Part shown: positions 41,496 through 51,129 of the stretch, one piece after another | How positions within the stretch are numbered: position 1 is the stretch's first letter | Layout of the letters: every line of letters starts with the position of its first letter | Assembly (NCBI GenBank): GCA_001970955.1 | Contig: MPUH01000476.1 | Coordinates: forward strand, 1 to 51,565 | Length of the DNA: 51,565 nucleotides | Direction of reading: 5' to 3' | DNA from: Stentor coeruleus | Lineage: Eukaryota > Ciliophora > Heterotrichea > Heterotrichida > Stentoridae | Translations under genes and position numbers: made by a program | Notes under the pieces: generated by a model | Seen by the model: the letters and a program-made list of their open reading frames with translations, nothing else | Database searches by the model: none | Told to the model about the DNA's origin: nothing

Positions 41496-42005
41496 ATGGC
41501 AGCAAAGGATGTGAAGAGGATTGTTAATTTTATGGCCTATGCAGGTATCGCTAAACCTACAGCGAAACTCGGACAGGCTTTAGGGCCTTTAGGTTTGAAT
41601 ATGGCTCAAGTTTGTAAAGAGTTCAATGAATTGTCTCAGAATATCCGCCCTGAAGTCCCAATGAGAGCTCGTCTTTCAGCGTTTTTTGATAAGACTTATA
41701 AGATTGATTTACAAGGACCACCTACAACTTGGATGATCAAAAAAGCTTCAGGATGCCCAAAAGGATCTCCTTCACCATACTTTGAATCTGCTGGGGTTAT
41801 AGCCATAACAAGTATATATGAAATAGCTAAAGTTAAAAAGGAACTAGATCCAGCTTTGAAGGATATACCTTTACAAAGTATATGCAGTGTAAGTATTATA
41901 TAGCAAATTATAGGAACATGCAAGTCCATGGGCATTTTAGTGATTGAAAATAGAGAAAAACCCCCTTATTTGAGGATTACAGTCAGGAAGATTGGCCAGA
42001 AATAA
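41496..42005 (+). CDS. Mitochondrial ribosomal protein uL11
   Basis: 164 aa after removing a 15-nt intron at 41889-41903. The sequence follows bacterial/mitochondrial L11: GIAKPTAKLGQALGPLGLNM, then VCKEFNELSQNI, then the linker and C-domain with PPTTWMIKKASGCPKGSPSP. Past the intron it continues QIIGTCKSMGILV to the C-terminus. uL11 forms part of the GTPase-associated centre of the ribosome. The AKP...LG pattern and a short N-terminus indicate the organellar rather than the cytosolic (eL12-like) form. Stop is TAA. It lies 98 bases downstream of the carboxypeptidase gene. Confidence 0.87.
41889..41903 (+). other. 15-nt intron in the uL11m gene
   Basis: Reads GTAAGTATTATATAG, phase 0, with the terminal TAG in frame if retained. 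Removal extends the protein by 33 residues in good agreement with L11 C-termini. Confidence 0.9.
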
Positions 42006-42471
42006 ATAATTTTAGCCTTTCTAAGATTTTTAGTATTTTTTTCATTAAAATTAGTGCTTTCTGGAAATGATAGTTTTCAGTAAGAATTAGTATATTTAGA
42101 GAATTATTAAAAGGTTGTGCACTAAATAGAGATTTAGTTCTGAACTTTTACTTCATATATTTATTAATAATCTATAACATAGGTTGTATTATTTCTGTGA
42201 ATTTTATGATATTAAGTTATTTCAAAATTCTTGTTTTTTTGGCTTCAAAGATAAGAATGTAAGGATTTAGGTTAATTAAAAAAAAAATTCTGTTCTTCAA
42301 GGACACACTTCTTCTTCAAACAACCAACAATAATGATTTTATAGGATCAGCATCAACTTACAAGACTGTAAGAGTGTGAAAATTTAAGATAAAAATAGTA
42401 TTAGTTTTATATTAATAGAATTTTACAATAGGGCTTGTTTACAGCGTATTGTAAACCAAATATCTGATAAT
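42006..42471. other. Intergenic, no gene seen
   Basis: AT-rich spacer between two plus-strand genes; no ORF or RNA signal was recognised. Confidence 0.6.
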
Positions 42472-44499
42472 ATGCCTGAAGATCCTGGGAGGAAATCTTT
42501 AACTCCTCTTATGCGTAAATATAGGTATATTGAAAATAAACCTTCTTCTTTAGATACCCGAGTTCAAGCTTTGAATGAAAAATATTCTTTTAAGCCAAAT
42601 AATAGATTTGAAGTTCCTAAAGGCCTTTATAGAAAAGATGAACCTTTAGATATTGATAAATATGCTTCACCAAAAAATAAAGAAGACTCTTTTCGTAGTT
42701 TGGATAGAAATGAAGAAATGGAAAGAATTCATTTAGGCTCACCTAAAGATAGAGATGCACTTCCACCTAGAGCTTTTTCTCGCCAAGAAGAATCTTATCC
42801 AAAAATGACTTATACTCCACAGAGGAATATAGGCAGAGATTCTGAAAAAGTTATGAATTATACTCCTAAAGATCAGGATGAAAAAGTTGAAGCATCTCCA
42901 TACTTTAGAGAAAAGTTCAATTTTAGAGAAAAATATAGTGATTTGTTAAAAGAAAAAACTTCAAATGCTTTAGAAGAACGAAATTTCGCTGAAGGGAGGA
43001 AAGTTAGAGAAGATTTTGGGGATGATTATAATGGGTATAAAGATGAAAAATTTGCTTATAGAGATATGGAGCCAAAAGATGATCGAGGTGAAGGGATAAA
43101 CCGTGAAGATCTTGAATATAAATCTAGAGAACCATATCAAAGAGATACTGGGCTTAAAGGTTATGATTTAGGTAAAAGAGAACTTCCACCAAAGCCAGAA
43201 CTCCCACCTAGAGGGTCATATAAAAGTAGTCTTGAAGCTGTAAATAGAGAAGATTTGAGTAGGAATTATAAGCCAAAATTTACCCCGGTAGAAGATGATC
43301 AAGGAAGGAAACCTTTGTCTTCATATGAAGAAATAAGTGAAAAGTATAAGTTTTTAGATGCAAAAGAACCAAAGTCAAGAGAAGGAACGTACTTGTTAGG
43401 ACAGTATAAAGGTGAAGATTTTAAGTCAAGAGGGTTTGTTGAAGATTCTCCAAAAGGTGAAGGACTGAAATTCAAAGATCCTTATCAAGAAAATGATAGG
43501 TTCAAGGCTAGAGAGTATAAAACACAAGAACCTGATGTTTATAAACAAAAAAACTATAGTTTTGATAACCAAGATCTAGAAGAAAGTAAAAAAAAAGATT
43601 CTTTACTTGAAATACTTGACAGAAATAAATATAGAGATTATAAATTCTCTGAAGGACAAGATTATAGATCTGAACTTAAAGCTCGGGAGATTCCTCAAGA
43701 TAATGAAGAAATTTATTCGAATTCAGAAACCGAAGAAAAGCCTCAAGTTAAAAAAATAAGAGACAACGAATCAGACTTATATGAAAAATATAGACCATCC
43801 TATACTCCTAAAGAAGATAATTTCGAAAATGACTATAAAAGACCAAATGAAGATTACGGACAACAAGGAACTGGAACAAAACTAGAAGAGTTCAGAAGAC
43901 AAAACCGAGAACTTTACAAGCCACCCGAAGAAAAGCTTTATGATTATACTGGGGTCAAAGAAGACTCTTTTTCTAAATATAAACAGTTTTCATCAAAAGA
44001 AGAAAAACCGAACTATAATCAAAGAACTTTAGAAGTAAATGAAGATGTCCAAAGACGGATTATAAAACCTCAAGAAACAGATTTATTATCTAATATTCCT
44101 CCTATAGAATCTTTAAAACCTCAAGAAACTTTAGAACTTGCTGATTGGAATTGTGGAAAATGTGGGAAAACTATTAAAGGTATCGCATATGAATGTGGAG
44201 AATGTCGGCTTATTAATTGGGATCAGTTTTATAAAGTTAAATCTCAACAACATACAAGAAATAAGACTGAAGAAAATGCTTATAAACCTATAGGAAATAT
44301 AGAAGGACCTTTAAGAGAAGAACATGGAAGAAGAATGTATTCGTTTAGTGATAAAAAAGATGATGAAGGGACTGATTGGATTTGCTCTGTTTGCAAATCT
44401 TCGAATAAAAATTTGTTTTTCTTATGTAAAAGCTGTAGAAAACCAAGAACGCAAGGCACTGAAGCAGGTGAAGGGCGAAAAGAAAAGTTCGCCAGTTAG
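42472..44499 (+). CDS. Disordered charged protein with two RanBP2-type zinc fingers
   Basis: 675 aa. Residues 1-545 are low-complexity, rich in Lys, Glu, Asp, Tyr, Arg and Pro, with recurrent short phrases such as YTPK, YKPKFTP, YRPSYTPKED and SYEEISEKYKF. They look intrinsically disordered. The C-terminus has two RanBP2-like fingers: DWNCGKCGK...YECGECR at about 555-580 and DWICSVCKSSNKNLFFLCKS at about 638-657. Each has the W-x-C-x2-C-x10-C-x2-C layout used to bind RNA or ubiquitin/Ran. Function is unknown. Stop is TAG. Confidence 0.8.
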   Translation: MPEDPGRKSLTPLMRKYRYIENKPSSLDTRVQALNEKYSFKPNNRFEVPKGLYRKDEPLDIDKYASPKNKEDSFRSLDRNEEMERIHLGSPKDRDALPPRAFSRQEESYPKMTYTPQRNIGRDSEKVMNYTPKDQDEKVEASPYFREKFNFREKYSDLLKEKTSNALEERNFAEGRKVREDFGDDYNGYKDEKFAYRDMEPKDDRGEGINREDLEYKSREPYQRDTGLKGYDLGKRELPPKPELPPRGSYKSSLEAVNREDLSRNYKPKFTPVEDDQGRKPLSSYEEISEKYKFLDAKEPKSREGTYLLGQYKGEDFKSRGFVEDSPKGEGLKFKDPYQENDRFKAREYKTQEPDVYKQKNYSFDNQDLEESKKKDSLLEILDRNKYRDYKFSEGQDYRSELKAREIPQDNEEIYSNSETEEKPQVKKIRDNESDLYEKYRPSYTPKEDNFENDYKRPNEDYGQQGTGTKLEEFRRQNRELYKPPEEKLYDYTGVKEDSFSKYKQFSSKEEKPNYNQRTLEVNEDVQRRIIKPQETDLLSNIPPIESLKPQETLELADWNCGKCGKTIKGIAYECGECRLINWDQFYKVKSQQHTRNKTEENAYKPIGNIEGPLREEHGRRMYSFSDKKDDEGTDWICSVCKSSNKNLFFLCKSCRKPRTQGTEAGEGRKEKFAS

Positions 44500-44840
44500 A
44501 TATACTTAAATGAGTATGCAGATAATTCTTAGATTTTGCGTAATAAATATGGAAACTTTCTCATAGGATGAAATATTTTGATAGGAGTTAATTATCTATG
44601 ATATCAATAGAAGAATCTTGTAAGGTTAAAATTGATTATTCTTACCTTTTATTTTTTTAACCTAAAGTAAGGAGGAAAATTATAATCCTAGGACCGTTTA
44701 ACAAATCATATAAAAAGTAAACTAGATTTATCTCTTCAAAAAAAAAATATTCATAATCTAGTTTTAATTAAATAAAATATTAACATAACCCCAAAACTAT
44801 AAAATTATTAATATATACACTTTTATAAAATTATAACCTA
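44500..44840. other. Convergent spacer
   Basis: This lies between the stops of the zinc-finger gene (+) and SDS22 (-). The part from about 44690 is G-poor on the plus strand, as in other 3' flanks of minus-strand genes. Confidence 0.6.
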
Positions 44841-45812
44841 CTAATAATTATTTACCATAAGGGCGTCAATTTGCTTGATTCCTGGACATACTTGTAAAAT
44901 TTTCATTTTATAATCAGGGAAGAAATACACCGGGCATCTTTCTAAGTATACAGTCTTCAAATTTCTAAGTTTGCTTAAATTTTCCAACTCAGTAAAAAGT
45001 TCAACTTTATTATTAGTCAACCAAAATTCTTCTAAATTCTGTAAAGTGTCTATATTTTGTATTTTCGATATTAAATTATCTGATAAATCAAATGTATTTA
45101 ATTCTGTTAAAGTACTAACATTTTGTATTTCAGTGATTTTGTTTTCATTTACAAGTAATTGATATAAATTTACTAAAGTTTCTACTCCTTCGATTGATTC
45201 AAGTTTATTTGCCTAAATAAATTTTACAGCAATTGAAAGTACTTCTAATGTTGTTAAATGCGATATGTTTTCAATTTTAGTGATTTTGTTTTTAGCAAGC
45301 CAGAGTTCTTTTAAATTACTTAATCCTTCAAGGTTTTCAATTGTTTTAATTCTGTTTGCCCCTAGTTCTAGAAGATGAAGATTTTGTAAAGCACTGAGTC
45401 CTTCGATTTTTACGATTTTATTAGAAATCAAAAACAGTTTTTTCAGATTTGTTAAAGTTTCTAAGTTTTCTATGGTTCTTATAAGATTGTAGCTTAGGTC
45501 GAGGATTTCGAGGTTCACGCATGATGATAAACCTTCGATTTTTTTGATTTTGTTGTCGTATAACTCAAGCTCTCGGAGCTGGGGAACTGGGGATAATCCT
45601 GAGATTTCTGTTATAAGATTTCTTCTTAAACAAAGATAGTTTAAATTTGGGCATAAATGCAAATTGGATATTTTTTTAAATCTGCAGTTCAAGTATGTTA
45701 TTTCTTCCATACCTTCAATTGGAAAGTCTGTATTACCTAAAATGTTCTCTTCTTCCTTTTTTTCTTCTTCAATAATCTTTTCATTGCTTTCTGTATTGCC
45801 CTGATTTTCCAT
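44841..45812 (-). CDS. Protein phosphatase 1 regulatory subunit SDS22 (PPP1R7)
   Basis: 318 aa after removing a 15-nt intron at 45213-45227. After an acidic N-terminus the protein is a run of about eleven 22-residue SDS22-type leucine-rich repeats (LRELELYDNKIKKIEGL, LKKLFLISNKIVKIEGL, LKELWLAKNKITKIENI). Past the intron they continue AANKLESIEGVETL and so on. The C-terminal cap LKTVYLERCPVYFFPDYKMK, then LQVCPGIKQIDA, matches SDS22 (LxTVYLExNP...DPxYRxK...LPxxxQIDA). SDS22 binds and regulates PP1. Other SDS22-like LRR proteins also occur in cilia, but the cap favours SDS22 itself. Stop is TAG at 44841-44843. Confidence 0.85.
45213..45227 (-). other. 15-nt intron in the SDS22 gene
   Basis: On the coding strand GTAAAATTTATTTAG, phase 0, with an in-frame TAG if retained. 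Removal restores the LRR period (LSIA joined to ANKLESIEG). Confidence 0.92.
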
Positions 45813-46972
45813 TTATAAAAGATTATTATAGTATTAATTTTTACCATAAAGGTTTGATTTATAAACTATAGATGCTTGATTAGGTGTTTAGTTAAATTAT
45901 AATTTGTGATTTTTGTTGTCTGAAGATATTTTTGAGTTTTTATGTTTTTTGGCAATTATGTGAATTTAGGGTTTTTATCTAAGAGGCTGACTGAAATTTA
46001 TTGTTTTCTTTTTAGCTGTGGATTTTCATTAAAACTTAGGAGGTTCGACGATATTTGAATCTAATTTTTGAGTGAATTATTGGTGGCTTGATTTCATATT
46101 TGTTAATTATTTTCCTGAATGGAATTTCTTTGTATTTTATTTAAGAAAATCTGTGTTGCATTGCCTCTATTTTCTAAGCTGCGTCTTTGCTAGATTTCAG
46201 CTTAAAGGTAAATATGAAGTTGGTATTTTTAAAGCAACAAATAAATGAATCGGCCAACAAATAAAAATATTTTTCACAAAAATTCATCAGTATCTTCCTA
46301 ATTATTGGAAAGCTTACAAATTTACTTTGCAAATCAAAAAAAAATATTATTAAACTTAAAAATTCTAACTACTTAAAGTATAATTTAGCTAATATTTTAA
46401 CCTATTATCAATAATCACAATTTTAAATCTTAATATTTTCCTTATTAAAGCTACAAAAAATGATACTTTTAATGAAATTTATCATTTATTATTACAAACA
46501 CAATCCCAAAGTATTTATCCACAATATAATTTTTACCTATTTTCACTTATCTAAAAAACCGAAATTTATACTTTTCACCTATCCAAAAATCATTTCAATA
46601 CCTATCAAAAAAAATGACAAATCTCTAATCCATAAACCTAACTCTAATCAAACTAAAAAACCGAAATTTATACTTTTCACCTATCCAAAAATCATTTCAA
46701 TACCTATCAAAAAAAAATGACAAATCTCTAATCCATAAACCTAGCTCTAATCAGCTCACAACTTTATATAAAAATTATCCCCAAAAACCTTAAAAATCAG
46801 TCAAATTTCTGCTATAAAAATAAAACTTTATTTAACCGACAACAAACTTTTAATAATTTCTAAACAAAAACAAATTTTCACATCAAAAACAAAAAACAAC
46901 AAAAACTCCTAATCCAACATCTAAGACTAATCATTCCAAGTAATAATTTCTTGAATTGTATGGATATAATAA
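45813..46972. other. Divergent intergenic region with a tandem duplication
   Basis: This is the shared upstream DNA of SDS22 (-) and SPEF1 (+). 45813-46200 is C-poor and about 46270-46970 is G-poor on the plus strand, so the skew switches in the middle. An 86-codon frame at 46460-46720 is created by the 102-nt duplication and is not a convincing gene. Confidence 0.6.
46551..46755. repeat. 102-nt tandem duplication
   Basis: 46551-46652 is repeated at 46653 to about 46755 with one A-run length difference and two or three substitutions at the distal end. Unlike the other duplications here there is no N between the copies. It lies about 220 bases upstream of the SPEF1 start. Confidence 0.85.
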
Positions 46973-47587
46973 ATGTCTAAATTTGTGCAGTTGACAGAGC
47001 TTGATGAGGACGAAATACAAGCTGTTTATGAATGGGTTGATGAAATCCCTTTATCACGGCCTAAAAGGAATATTACTAGAGATTTCGCTGATGGGGCTAT
47101 GGTTGCTGAAATAATCAAACAATATCATCCAAAGCTTGTCGAAATTCATAATTACCCTTTAGCTCATTCTAATCAACAAAAAACAAACAATTGGAACATT
47201 TTGAATACCAAAGTATTTAAAAAGCTGGGCTTTCAAATCAGTAGAAACGATATTGAACAAGTCATTAATTGTGCACCTCAATCAATTGAAAGGGTATTAA
47301 AACTAGTAAAACAAAAGGTTGAAGAATACGTTGAAAGCAAAGGTGAAGAGCAAAGAATAGAAGAAAAACCTATGCCTATGCAAAAGAAAGGTGGGAAAGT
47401 TGCTGAAATTAAATCAACCCCTCAAGCGAATTCAGCATTAAAAGAAAAAGAGCAGGTTATCCAAGAACTAAAAGAAACTATAGAAATCATGGAGAGCAAA
47501 ATTAATAAACTCGAACAACTTGTCAAATTGAAAGACTCAAAAATACAGATACTTACTAATAAGCTTAACGCTGCAGGGATAACCTAA
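46973..47587 (+). CDS. SPEF1/CLAMP-like calponin-homology protein
   Basis: 204 aa. The N-terminal CH domain (about 10-120) follows SPEF1 closely: YEWVDEIPLSRPKRNITRDF, ADGAMVAEIIKQYHPKLVEI, HNYPLAHSNQQKTNNW and FKKLGFQI. The C-terminus is a Lys/Glu coiled coil (about 155-200). SPEF1 binds and bundles microtubules in the axonemal central pair and in cortical microtubules. Stop is TAA. It converges on the VPS9-domain gene with 32 bases between stops. Confidence 0.92.
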   Translation: MSKFVQLTELDEDEIQAVYEWVDEIPLSRPKRNITRDFADGAMVAEIIKQYHPKLVEIHNYPLAHSNQQKTNNWNILNTKVFKKLGFQISRNDIEQVINCAPQSIERVLKLVKQKVEEYVESKGEEQRIEEKPMPMQKKGGKVAEIKSTPQANSALKEKEQVIQELKETIEIMESKINKLEQLVKLKDSKIQILTNKLNAAGIT

Positions 47588-47619
47588 TTATGAAATCTAA
47601 AGTAATGGTTTATATAAAA

Positions 47620-48918
47620 TTAATAACCCTTGAGCGAGTATTCTTTTATCTTCATCAAAAGCTCTGGACTCATTGTTTCAACTTGCTCAACACATGCTTC
47701 TAATGTTGTCACATAATATCCCATCGACCCATTTTGTATGATTTTTCTTCCAAATTCACATATCATCTGTACATGTCCAGATAAATCAGGGATTTTAGCT
47801 TTGATGACAATATATAAAAAAATACTTAAGATCTGATCAGCACTAATAACCAAGTCATCTTTTGAAACTGTTGTATCATCTTTCCAATACTCATCAACAC
47901 ATTCACATAAAACCCTTGAAGTTTGTATGACTACTCCAAGTTTCTTCAATGGGGAAAATTGATTTTCAAGCTCTCTAAGCTTATCAACCGCTTTGCCATA
48001 AGCTTTAAAATTTCTTGGCTGATTAAGAATCCCTTCAATATAAATAGCATTCCCAAAATTCCCTTGGACTTTACTTGGTTTATTATGTTCAACATCTAAT
48101 TGAAAGTATCTATGTATTCCTAAATCATTACATGTAAGCCCTGAATACTTTTCTAGATTTTCTTCATATAAATCGCATTTATCTTTATTTGCTAAATGGA
48201 ATACCTTCAACAAACTCTGTTGTAAAGAATTTGTAAACACTTCCTCAAGCATTAAATCATACATTTCTCCAGGTTTTTCTTCAATAGTCTTTGCCACAAC
48301 TCCTCCATAATAATGTATCATTGCTTGCAATGTTAACATGACAAAGCCTTTTATGTCTTCACACATTTTTTCACTATAAACTTTTGGTACTGTTTGAACA
48401 TTGCCCTTTAATTCATTATTTTCTAAACAATATTCTTGAAGAAAGCTTGAGTTAAATCGACCAATCATAGCCGCTATAAAATGTTCGTTTGGGTTTTGGA
48501 AGTGACCATGTAAGAATTCAATAAGACTTTGAGCTTCAAAAGAATTGGTGTATTGACTTGTTACTTGAGATACGCTTATTGTTGTTACTGGGGTTGGATC
48601 TTGAGCTGTATTGACTTTATAGCTTTGTAAGTAGTCGTACCATAAGACATTTGAACGCCATTTGTAGTCTTTGACTGTGTTCCATTGATTAACTAAAGAG
48701 AGAATGTCTAATGGCCAAGAACTTCGGCTATACTTGTCTTTTATAAGTTCAATTTCTTGTTGCATATAATCTTTCCAGTTCTGCTGAGATATTACTTTGA
48801 AGTCGCTGGAGTTTAGAATTTCTTCGTTCTTTTTATAGTAATCTTTTTTCTTTGAGTTTATGATTTTAAGATACTCTTGCTTGACTTTGTCTTTTGCTTG
48901 AGATGATTTCTGACCCAT
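47620..48918 (-). CDS. VPS9-domain protein (putative Rab5-type GEF), N-myristoylated
   Basis: 432 aa. It begins MGQKSSQAK, a good myristoylation consensus (Gly2, Ser6). The C-terminal 110 residues match a VPS9 domain: LVISADQILSIFLYIVIKAK, then the short loop and GYYVTTLEACVEQVE (family: SADxLxPxLxYVIIKA...GYYxTxLxSAxxFI). This module activates Rab5-family GTPases on endosomes. The central 250 residues are helical; the typical helical bundle before VPS9 is plausible but not proven. Stop is TAA. Confidence 0.75.
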   Translation of the reverse strand: MGQKSSQAKDKVKQEYLKIINSKKKDYYKKNEEILNSSDFKVISQQNWKDYMQQEIELIKDKYSRSSWPLDILSLVNQWNTVKDYKWRSNVLWYDYLQSYKVNTAQDPTPVTTISVSQVTSQYTNSFEAQSLIEFLHGHFQNPNEHFIAAMIGRFNSSFLQEYCLENNELKGNVQTVPKVYSEKMCEDIKGFVMLTLQAMIHYYGGVVAKTIEEKPGEMYDLMLEEVFTNSLQQSLLKVFHLANKDKCDLYEENLEKYSGLTCNDLGIHRYFQLDVEHNKPSKVQGNFGNAIYIEGILNQPRNFKAYGKAVDKLRELENQFSPLKKLGVVIQTSRVLCECVDEYWKDDTTVSKDDLVISADQILSIFLYIVIKAKIPDLSGHVQMICEFGRKIIQNGSMGYYVTTLEACVEQVETMSPELLMKIKEYSLKGY

Positions 48919-49644
48919 ATTGAAATTATTGAACTTTTAATTAGAGTTCCTGAAATCATTTTTAGAAGGTTTATTAAGATATTGGTTTGATTTTGTGTTT
49001 GCGGATTTTCAATGACAAAGGTGGATTGATATTAGAGTTTTTAGTGATTTAGAGAAATGGTGATATAGAAAAATATTTGAGGTTGTGTTATAAAAGAAAT
49101 TAGACTATGTGGTTTTCAACTTGAATAATAATGGGAAGTATTGTTGATAAATATTGTATAAGAAAGTATTTGGTGAATTTTTTAATATGGAAATGAGAGA
49201 AAAAATAGGACATTATAATATCTTGGATATAAATTGTAAGATTATTATAGCTCCTAGATTTGTAATTTTAAATACAAAAACTATTTCTCTAATAATATCT
49301 TTATACTTTAGATTCATTTATTAATTTTAGTACTGAGTTTTTTCTATAAACAACTTTGGCCAAAAATCTAAATGCATATTTTCTTATAAATCTAAAAAAA
49401 TTTAAAGTCTTATTTTATAAAATCCGACAAAAAACTTATCAAAAAACTAAGACAATAATTCTATTGAAAAAGCACTATTTTATAACTTTATATAAATGCA
49501 AACATATTATCTTAATTCTTAGCTTCCCCATATAAAAATTCTTAAATATACATCTTTATCAGATTAGAAAAATAAATTCTACCCACTAGAAACTCCATAA
49601 CAGCTTTAAATCCTATTATATAAGGGGAAAAAAAAAATATATTA
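48919..49644. other. Intergenic, no gene seen
   Basis: The left 300 bases are C-poor on the plus strand (upstream of the VPS9 gene). The right part from about 49360 is G-poor (3' flank of the DYRK gene). No other feature was recognised. Confidence 0.6.
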
Positions 49645-51129
49645 CTATAGTTTTCTAGCTTGTTGTCTTGATTGATTTATAATCCAAGGGTGTTTCAAAG
49701 CATCCTCCGCAGAAATCCTAGCTTCAGGGTCCCATTCAAGGCAGTTTTTCACGAAATCATAAAAGCCTTCATCATCACCAATAAGTTCTTTAAGGCTATT
49801 TTTNCATTCAAGGCAGTTTTTCACGAAATCATAAAAGCCTTCATCATCACCAATAAGTTCTTTAAGGCTATTTTTAACTCTGATTCTAAAAACCCCGATT
49901 TCATCAAAAAATTCCTGAGGTTTAAGACTTTTATCAAGTAAACTTATAGGTGGAGGTCCAAGTACCGAAGCTATTTTCAATATTTGATCCTTAGCATCTT
50001 TTCCTACAAATAATGATTTTCCTTTATATAATTCATAAACTATACATCCAAAAGACCAAATATCAATTTTCTTATCATGACCACATGACATTAAAACTTC
50101 TGGTGCTCGATAATATCTACTTTGTATATATGAGACAAATGGTGATGGGAATAATGCACAAGAACCAAAATCAACAATTTTTATACTAGACTTATTTTCT
50201 TGTTTAAAAAGTACATTTTCTAGCTTTAGATCTCTATGTATTATACCTAAAGAATGTATATGTTTTAAAGCAACAAGTATTTGTAAGCCTATTCTCTTAA
50301 CAACATTTGAACTTAATCCTTTAAACTTATTGATTTTCATAAAATGATATAAATCATAACTTAAAAGCTCAAATACAAGACAAATATGCCCTCGGAAATC
50401 AAAGGATTGGAGCATTTGAACAAGACATTTTGAATCATCTGGATCACTTTCATGTATAAGTTCATGTGCTTGAATTTCGTTTGATGCTAGTTTTTTCATC
50501 CTACAAGATTTGTGAAGGATTTTTATTGCCACTTTGAGATCATGTTTACGATCTAAACATTTGTAGACTTTACCGAATGTGCCTTGGCCAAGGGTGTCAA
50601 GGATTTCAAATCTATAAGCGAGATGGTCTCCATAGGTTCCTTGATAAATTCCTTCATCATCTCTGAAATTTCCTTTGATTTTCTTATTCAATTCACCAAG
50701 AAAATAAACTTCTTCATAGTCTAAAATCTCATTTTTTTCATAATCTGTTAGTAGAGAAGGATATTTTTCTAAGATTTCACCACCGGGTATTGGTAAAGTT
50801 ATTTGGCTTTCTAAGTCAAGATTTTCGACAAGGCGCACTTCGCTTGTGATTGTTGGGTCTGTGTTTTCTAAATGGAAATTTGTGTATAAATCAGGAGAAT
50901 CTGATTTTATTGATGAATTGTCCAATATTTTTTGGTTTTGGTCAATGGCAAAACGATGAAGCTTTAGGGGAAGTATTAATGGGGTTGAGAGTTCTGGGTT
51001 TTCGGGGGTGTTTGGAAGATTGTCTTGGATGTTTTTGGAATTTGATGGGGAATTTAGGTCCTCTTCGGTTTGTTTTAATAGTTTTTTCGCAGCAAGAAAA
51101 GACTGGATTTGCTGTGGGGAGTATTTCAT
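49645..51129 (-). CDS. DYRK-family (class II) dual-specificity kinase
   Basis: The frame gives 494 aa, but 24 residues around the N at 49804 are an in-frame artefactual duplication, so the real length is about 470. The N-terminal DYRK-homology box is visible (LTDYEKNEILDYEEVYFLG, GDHLAYRFEILDTLGQGTFG). The kinase core follows: VAIKILHKS, HRDLKLENVL, IVDFGSC, and the DYRK activation loop signature SYIQSRYYRAPEV with the YxY tyrosines, then IDIWSFGCIVYEL and CLEWDPEARISAEDALKHPW. DYRKs autophosphorylate the loop Tyr and then act as Ser/Thr kinases in growth and cytoskeletal control. Stop is TAG. Confidence 0.92.
   Translation of the reverse strand: MKYSPQQIQSFLAAKKLLKQTEEDLNSPSNSKNIQDNLPNTPENPELSTPLILPLKLHRFAIDQNQKILDNSSIKSDSPDLYTNFHLENTDPTITSEVRLVENLDLESQITLPIPGGEILEKYPSLLTDYEKNEILDYEEVYFLGELNKKIKGNFRDDEGIYQGTYGDHLAYRFEILDTLGQGTFGKVYKCLDRKHDLKVAIKILHKSCRMKKLASNEIQAHELIHESDPDDSKCLVQMLQSFDFRGHICLVFELLSYDLYHFMKINKFKGLSSNVVKRIGLQILVALKHIHSLGIIHRDLKLENVLFKQENKSSIKIVDFGSCALFPSPFVSYIQSRYYRAPEVLMSCGHDKKIDIWSFGCIVYELYKGKSLFVGKDAKDQILKIASVLGPPPISLLDKSLKPQEFFDEIGVFRIRVKNSLKELIGDDEGFYDFVKNCLEXKNSLKELIGDDEGFYDFVKNCLEWDPEARISAEDALKHPWIINQSRQQARKL
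49733..49875. repeat. 71-nt direct duplication flanking an N (assembly join)
   Basis: Positions 49733-49803 and 49805-49875 are identical around the N at 49804. The offset of 72 is a multiple of three, so the DYRK frame stays open and carries a false repeat of 24 residues in the C-lobe. Confidence 0.92.

Noticed and set aside
46460..46720. 86-codon ORF with an internal protein repeat
   Set aside because: The repeat is the 102-nt DNA duplication; composition is G-free spacer DNA and no family is recognised.
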